From contig JAZOLG010000065.1 in NCBI GenBank assembly GCA_045652765.1, positions 1-10,130 of the forward strand: DNA of 10,130 nucleotides, given 5' to 3'. This document shows positions 7,597-10,130 of the stretch, in pieces (the stretch's first letter is position 1; each line of letters starts with the position of its first letter). The translations under genes and the position numbers were made by a program. This stretch comes from UBA1231 sp045652765 (GTDB taxonomy: Bacteria > Bacillota_I > Bacilli_A > ML615J-28 > CAG-313). The notes under the pieces are model-generated. The model was given only the letters and a program-made list of their open reading frames with translations. It was not told the DNA's origin and ran no database searches.

Positions 7597-8279
7597 AATC
7601 TTTTTAGTGCTTTTTCGTAATAGTTTTTATCGATTTCTGAACCAATAAAATTACGACCAAGATTTTTGCACGCTAATGCTGTAGTTCCACTACCTGAAAA
7701 TGGATCTAATACTAAATCATTAACGTTAGAATGAATTTTTATTAATTCTTCAAATGTACCTAAATTTTTTTGAGTAGGATGTATTCTATTTTTTCCACCA
7801 GGTACAACACTACTTTTTACAACTGGTTTTAAATATGGAACATCATCTGGTTTATTAAATGTCCATTTTGAATTTCCTTTTACAGCCCAAATAGCTACTT
7901 CAAAATCCATCACATAACGACTTTTAACATTTCTTGGCATTGGGTTGCTTTTTTCCCAACGAATAAGATCTTTAATAACGAAACCAGCTTTTTCTAATGC
8001 CTCAACTAAATAAGATAGATTTTTCCAATCATTGAAAATAATAATAGAGCCGCCCTCTTTTACAATTGGAGCTGCTAACTTAATCCATTCTTTGTGGTTG
8101 AAATTATAATCCCATTCACCATAGTTCATCCCAGCTCTTCCCATATTAGAGAAGCCAAGTTGATAATCACGACTAACACAATATGGAGGATCTGTTAATA
8201 CTAAATCAACCATAATGTTTTCTTTTTTCATCTTTTTAAGTAAAATCTTATAATCACAATTTTGTAAGTCAATTGCCAT
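7593..8279 (-). CDS. Beta-class N6-adenine (or N4-cytosine) DNA methyltransferase
   Basis: A 228-residue DNA methyltransferase of the N6_N4_Mtase type. The catalytic motif comes first (TDPPYCVS, DPPY at 30-33) and the SAM-binding motif last (DPFSGSGTT, 192-200, then GSEID 213-217), with HPTQK at 167-171. This circular permutation defines the beta class; DPPY rather than SPPY favours adenine as target. It is short, with a compact central recognition segment (about 105-165), but all key motifs are present. First gene of the operon; start supported by GAGGTG a few bases upstream (8284-8289). With the second methyltransferase it would cover the two strands of an asymmetric site. An orphan Dam-like role is less likely given the coupled nuclease. 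Confidence 0.9.
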   Translation of the reverse strand: MAIDLQNCDYKILLKKMKKENIMVDLVLTDPPYCVSRDYQLGFSNMGRAGMNYGEWDYNFNHKEWIKLAAPIVKEGGSIIIFNDWKNLSYLVEALEKAGFVIKDLIRWEKSNPMPRNVKSRYVMDFEVAIWAVKGNSKWTFNKPDDVPYLKPVVKSSVVPGGKNRIHPTQKNLGTFEELIKIHSNVNDLVLDPFSGSGTTALACKNLGRNFIGSEIDKNYYEKALKRL

Positions 8280-8282
8280 AAT

Positions 8283-8372
8283 ACACCTCGACCAAATAAA
8301 TATTTTTTTAGAGAATAGGGTTTTCTCTTAATCTAAAAAGGCCAGGGATTAAAACAATCCACGTATTTTTGT
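8283..8372 (-). promoter_or_regulatory. Leader of the restriction-modification operon with two hairpins
   Basis: The untranslated region between the leftward promoter and the first methyltransferase holds GGATT/AATCC with loop GTTTT (8346-8360), followed on the same strand by CTGGCC and a T run (8333-8345). A second hairpin AGAGAA/TTCTCT (8310-8328) is followed by seven A. The first looks like a weak attenuator or decayed terminator. No control-protein gene was seen, so RNA-level control would be one way to limit the system. Confidence 0.35.
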
Positions 8373-8400
8373 TTTATAAAAAGACCATAAATATTGTCGA
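8373..8400 (-). promoter_or_regulatory. Promoter for restriction-modification operon
   Basis: On the minus strand TCGACA (plus 8395-8400) is separated by 16 bases from TATAAA (plus 8373-8378), a reasonable sigma-A promoter. It is about 95 bases upstream of the first methyltransferase start and no gene lies between. Confidence 0.5.
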
Positions 8401-8417
8401 ATATGTACGTATAAAGT

Positions 8418-8446
8418 TTGAGTTTTTCTCAAAAAAATGTTATAAT
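8418..8446 (+). promoter_or_regulatory. Strong sigma-A promoter, back to back with the operon promoter
   Basis: TTGAGT (8418-8423), 17-base spacer, perfect TATAAT (8441-8446). A start near 8453 would give a transcript that meets a terminator hairpin within about 15 bases. Its -35 is only 17 bases from the -35 of the leftward promoter, so the two may interfere or share a regulator. Confidence 0.7.
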
Positions 8447-8464
8447 AATCTCATCTAAATGAAA

Positions 8465-8498
8465 GAAGGCCGTCTATTGTTTTAATAGGCGGTCTTTT
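8465..8498 (+). terminator. Promoter-proximal terminator or attenuator
   Basis: GGCCGTCTATT (8468-8478) pairs with AATAGGCGGTC (8484-8494) with two G-U pairs and a five-base loop, followed by TTTT and preceded by A-rich sequence. Combined with the promoter just upstream it would yield a transcript of only about 45 bases. A tiny frame, MKEGRLLF (8459-8485), ends in the 3' part of the hairpin but has no clear ribosome site. This arrangement resembles leader attenuators. Confidence 0.6.
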
Positions 8499-8532
8499 AT
8501 GTTTTGTTGATATAAATAACTAATATATAATC

Positions 8533-8575
8533 AAAAACACCTTATAACTATTGAGGTTAATTAAGGTGTTTTTTT
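8533..8575. terminator. Second strong hairpin terminator, bidirectional
   Basis: AAAAACACCTTA (8533-8544) pairs with TAAGGTGTTTTT (8562-8573), with an inner TAAC/GTTA pairing and T runs on both strands. It isolates the tyrosine recombinase region from the restriction-modification promoters. Its loop contains AACTATTGAGG, resembling the core of the repeats that follow. Confidence 0.75.
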
Positions 8576-8611
8576 GCATTTTATATAAAAAATTAAACTT
8601 TTTTTCATTTT

Positions 8612-8940
8612 TACCCCCTCAAAAAGATGTTCAAATCTCCAGTACTATTGAGGGGACATAAAATTTTCTTGATAAATTTTTATAAAGAGGTCCATAAAAG
8701 TGCTTATAACTTTCCAGTACCATTAGAGAGTATAAAATATAAAGAAATTTTATCAAAAGGGTATACAAAAGCATATGTAAGTTTCCAGTACTATTAGAAG
8801 GACAAAAAAATATAAGAAATTTTAAATTTGACCCCGACACTATGGGCTTTTAATGTCCGTTACTATTAGAAGGATAAATTATTTTTCAAAAAGGGTGGTA
8901 ATTTAGGAGTTCAAATGTCCGTAACTATTGAAGAACAAAA
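8612..8940 (+). repeat. Array of five degenerate repeats upstream of tyrosine recombinase
   Basis: A core close to TCCAGTACTATTAGAAGG recurs with core starts at 8639, 8714, 8785, 8857 and 8919, so spacings are 75, 71, 72 and 62. Each unit has a G- or C-rich patch about 20 bases before the core (for example AAAAGGGT) and an AT-rich tail of about 30 bases. The last two cores read TCCGTTACTATT and TCCGTAACTATT and are preceded by ATG. The array runs straight into the integrase gene. The repeats are too few and uneven for CRISPR. Plausible roles are integrase arm-type sites, operators, or worn tandem duplications of a leader. No standard gene occupies this stretch. Confidence 0.75.
8853..8906 (+). 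CDS. Possible 17-residue leader peptide in repeat 4
   Basis: ATG at 8853 opens MSVTIRRINYFSKRVVI and stops with the TAG that forms part of the next AGGAG ribosome site (8905-8909). No strong ribosome site precedes it. It shares MSVTI with the following small frame because both start in the repeat core. It may be translated as a coupled leader or may be incidental. Confidence 0.25.
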   Translation: MSVTIRRINYFSKRVVI

Positions 8941-9016
8941 GAAAGGAGATGAAAAAAATGAAGTTAAAAGAATTATTAGAATTATGGTTAGAAAGGTATA
9001 TGAAACACACAATTAA
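8915..9016 (+). CDS. Possible 33-residue leader peptide overlapping the integrase
   Basis: ATG 8915 follows AGGAG by 5 bases and opens MSVTIEEQKKGDEKNE, continuing as a basic helix-like stretch to a stop at 9014-9016. It overlaps the integrase ribosome site and start in another frame, so its translation would pass over that start and could set integrase output. The ribosome site is good; conservation is unknown. Confidence 0.35.
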   Translation: MSVTIEEQKKGDEKNEVKRIIRIMVRKVYETHN

Positions 9017-9887
9017 GATTAGAACTTATAATCGATATAAGAGTATTTGTGAATTGCATTTAATAAAAGATCTAGGTGAGTATGAATTAGAAGAATTAAA
9101 ATCTAATGTATTACAAGATTTTTTATTACAGAAGATTGATGGTAATTATTCTACTAACACAATAAAAGGAATTGTGTCTGTATTAAAACAGGCATTAAAA
9201 TTAGCTATTACTTTAGAATTTGTAGATAAGGAATATTGTTCAAATTTGAAAATGCCTAGTAGTGAAGAAAAAGAAATATCAGTGTTTACTAAGAAAGAAC
9301 AACTAGTTATAGAATCATTTTGTTTGAATCATAAGAAAAGGAATTATATTGGTATAGTTATTTGTTTATACACTGGAATTAGACTTGGAGAATTACTTGC
9401 GTTAACTTGGGATGATATTGATTTTAATTCTAATCTACTTACAATTAATAAAACATCATATTCAGCTAAACTAGATGGTAAAACACAAATTATAGTAGAT
9501 AAACCTAAAACTAAGAAATCAAATCGTGTAATACCTATACCTAATCAGCTTGTTAAGTTATTGAAGATAATAAAAAAAGAAAGTAATTCAAAGTATGTTA
9601 TTACAACAAGAAATTTAGGAATGGTAGGTAATAGATCATATCAAAGAACATTTAAATACATTTTAAAAAAAGTAAATGTTCCTTATAGAAATTTTCATTC
9701 TTTAAGACATACATTTGCAACTAATGCTATTGAGCTTGGAATGGATGTTAAAACACTAGCAGAAATATTAGGTCATACTAACGCAATGATTACTTTAAAT
9801 AGATATTCACATTCTCTTTTAAACTACAAAATTGAGATGATGAATAAACTAGGAAAAAATTTAAATTTGAGCATCAAAAATGCTTAA
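8958..9887 (+). CDS. Tyrosine recombinase / phage-type integrase
   Basis: A 309-residue site-specific recombinase that would join DNA through a tyrosine-DNA bond. An N-terminal SAM-like core-binding domain spans about 1-95 (LLELWLERY, then HLIKDLGEYELEEL). The catalytic domain (about 105-300) has R142 in TGIRLGEL, the beta-hairpin Lys near 184-187 in KPKTKKSNR, H247 and R250 in HSLRH, H273 in LGHT and nucleophile Y283 in NRYSH; all are intact. There is no AP2-like arm-binding domain, so it is a compact form. Start: GGAG 8945-8948 lies 9 bases before ATG 8958; the upstream TTG 8928 and ATG 8949 are poorly placed. It is preceded by the five-repeat array. The stop sits in a 9-bp hairpin (9866-9888) at the edge of the second structured RNA copy. 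Compact integrases of this kind serve integrative elements or DNA inversion; which applies here is open. Confidence 0.93.
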   Translation: MKLKELLELWLERYMKHTIKIRTYNRYKSICELHLIKDLGEYELEELKSNVLQDFLLQKIDGNYSTNTIKGIVSVLKQALKLAITLEFVDKEYCSNLKMPSSEEKEISVFTKKEQLVIESFCLNHKKRNYIGIVICLYTGIRLGELLALTWDDIDFNSNLLTINKTSYSAKLDGKTQIIVDKPKTKKSNRVIPIPNQLVKLLKIIKKESNSKYVITTRNLGMVGNRSYQRTFKYILKKVNVPYRNFHSLRHTFATNAIELGMDVKTLAEILGHTNAMITLNRYSHSLLNYKIEMMNKLGKNLNLSIKNA

Positions 9888-9978
9888 AACATAACATTTT
9901 CGTGAACAGGATAAGGCGTGAATCACTCTGCATCACTTGCCTCACGCCATAGTGTTGTAACTGGGATACCCAGCTTAC
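9881..9978 (+). ncRNA. Putative structured RNA (copy 2) upstream of second serine recombinase
   Basis: Second copy of the element at 48-145. Closing stem GTGA (9902-9905) with TTAC (9975-9978), extendable through TTTT/AAAA; long arm GGCGTG (9915-9920) with CACGCC (9943-9948); 3' hairpin CTGGG/CCCAG with loop ATA (9961-9973). In the long arm the G-U pair of copy 1 is G-C here, and one more pair is gained. Similarity begins at the integrase stop codon and ends just after the closing stem. The serine recombinase start follows about 85 bases later, without a TnpW-like gene between. Confidence 0.5.
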
Positions 9979-10008
9979 AAAAATTAATAAACAAATAGAT
10001 GGATGTAA

Positions 10009-10046
10009 ACATAAACTTGTGGTATCATCATGATGCAAGTTTGTGT
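10009..10046 (+). repeat. Inverted repeat before second serine recombinase
   Basis: ACATAAACTTG (10009-10019) is inverted as CAAGTTTGTGT (10036-10046), 10 of 11 positions pairing, around a 16-base centre that contains the perfect palindrome CATCATGATG (10026-10035). It lies 7 bases before the ribosome site GGAGG. There is no T run, so it is not a standard terminator. It may be an operator, an RNA hairpin or a recombination site. Confidence 0.5.
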
Positions 10047-10063
10047 TGGAAAAGGAGGAAAAA

Positions 10064-10130
10064 TTGAAAGATAATAAAATTTACAACACAGCTTTATATT
10101 GTAGACTATCACTTGATGATGGAAGTGTAG
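10064..10130 (+). CDS. Second serine recombinase, N-terminal fragment (cut by window edge)
   Basis: TTG start 5 bases after GGAGG (10054-10058). The 22 visible residues, (M)KDNKIYNTALYCRLSLDDGS, closely match the start of the recombinase at 454, including the catalytic YCRLS with its serine nucleophile. No stop occurs before the window edge, so the gene continues outside. It is a paralogue rather than a copy, since residues and codons differ. Domains beyond the first strand cannot be assessed. Confidence 0.85.
   Translation, partial: MKDNKIYNTALYCRLSLDDGSV

Noticed and set aside
5016..8279. Inferring the restriction site from under-representation of GGATC
   Set aside because: GGATC/GATCC occurs several times, including within the operon (for example near 6991 and 7702), and a 10-kb window is too small; methylation would protect such sites anyway.
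8631..8840. Minus-strand 69-residue reading frame
   Set aside because: It is the complement of the repeat array, its peptide repeats with the DNA repeats, and it lacks a ribosome site and ordinary protein character.
8612..8940. CRISPR array
   Set aside because: Only five degenerate cores, uneven spacing, similarity extending into the supposed spacers, and no cas genes nearby.
1..10130. Mollicute code with TGA as Trp
   Set aside because: TGA ends the Rhs remnant and the beta-class methyltransferase at sensible positions, and Trp is encoded by TGG throughout.
1..10130. tRNA or rRNA genes
   Set aside because: No cloverleaf with GGTTCGA-type T arm or rRNA-like sequence was seen on either strand.

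Overview
The window is AT-rich DNA in which TGA is used as a stop (Rhs remnant, one methyltransferase) and TGG codes for Trp, so the genetic code is standard. Strong GGAGG-type ribosome binding sites, TATAAT promoters and short U-tract terminators point to a low-GC Firmicutes or Bacilli relative, such as a gut Erysipelotrichia- or RF39-type lineage. The species cannot be named. The content is entirely accessory: three site-specific recombinase genes, a polymorphic-toxin remnant, a restriction-modification operon and a candidate RNase-like protein.

Left part (1-3252). A putative structured RNA at about 48-145 is followed by a small TnpW-like gene and a TnpX-type large serine recombinase. The recombinase stop codon lies directly against a 5'-truncated Rhs core with its C-terminal tip. 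A small probable immunity gene and a terminator follow. The Rhs fragment has no start of its own, so it is either a silent tip or the 3' half of a gene split by the recombinase element.

Middle part (3253-8290). A 553-residue protein with the RNxxxHG signature of DUF4209, which also fits the HEPN RNase pattern Rx4H, is read rightwards. It meets, at a shared bidirectional terminator, a three-gene leftward operon: a beta-class DNA methyltransferase, a D12/Dam-like adenine methyltransferase and an AlwI-family restriction endonuclease. The stop/start overlap and the ribosome binding site built into a stop codon indicate that the methylases are made before the nuclease. Two methyltransferases with one nuclease is the expected arrangement for an asymmetric (type IIS) recognition site.

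Right part (8290-10130). About 650 bases without an established gene hold back-to-back promoters, two terminators and an array of five degenerate repeats spaced 62-75 bases apart, leading into a tyrosine recombinase gene. A second copy of the structured RNA begins at the stop codon of that gene and is followed by the start of a second TnpX-type serine recombinase, cut by the window edge. The RNA + serine recombinase pair therefore occurs twice, about 9.8 kb apart, bracketing a toxin and defence cargo. The most interesting points are the duplicated RNA with paired changes that keep its stems, the recombinase/Rhs junction, the integrase-proximal repeat array and the DUF4209 protein beside a restriction system.
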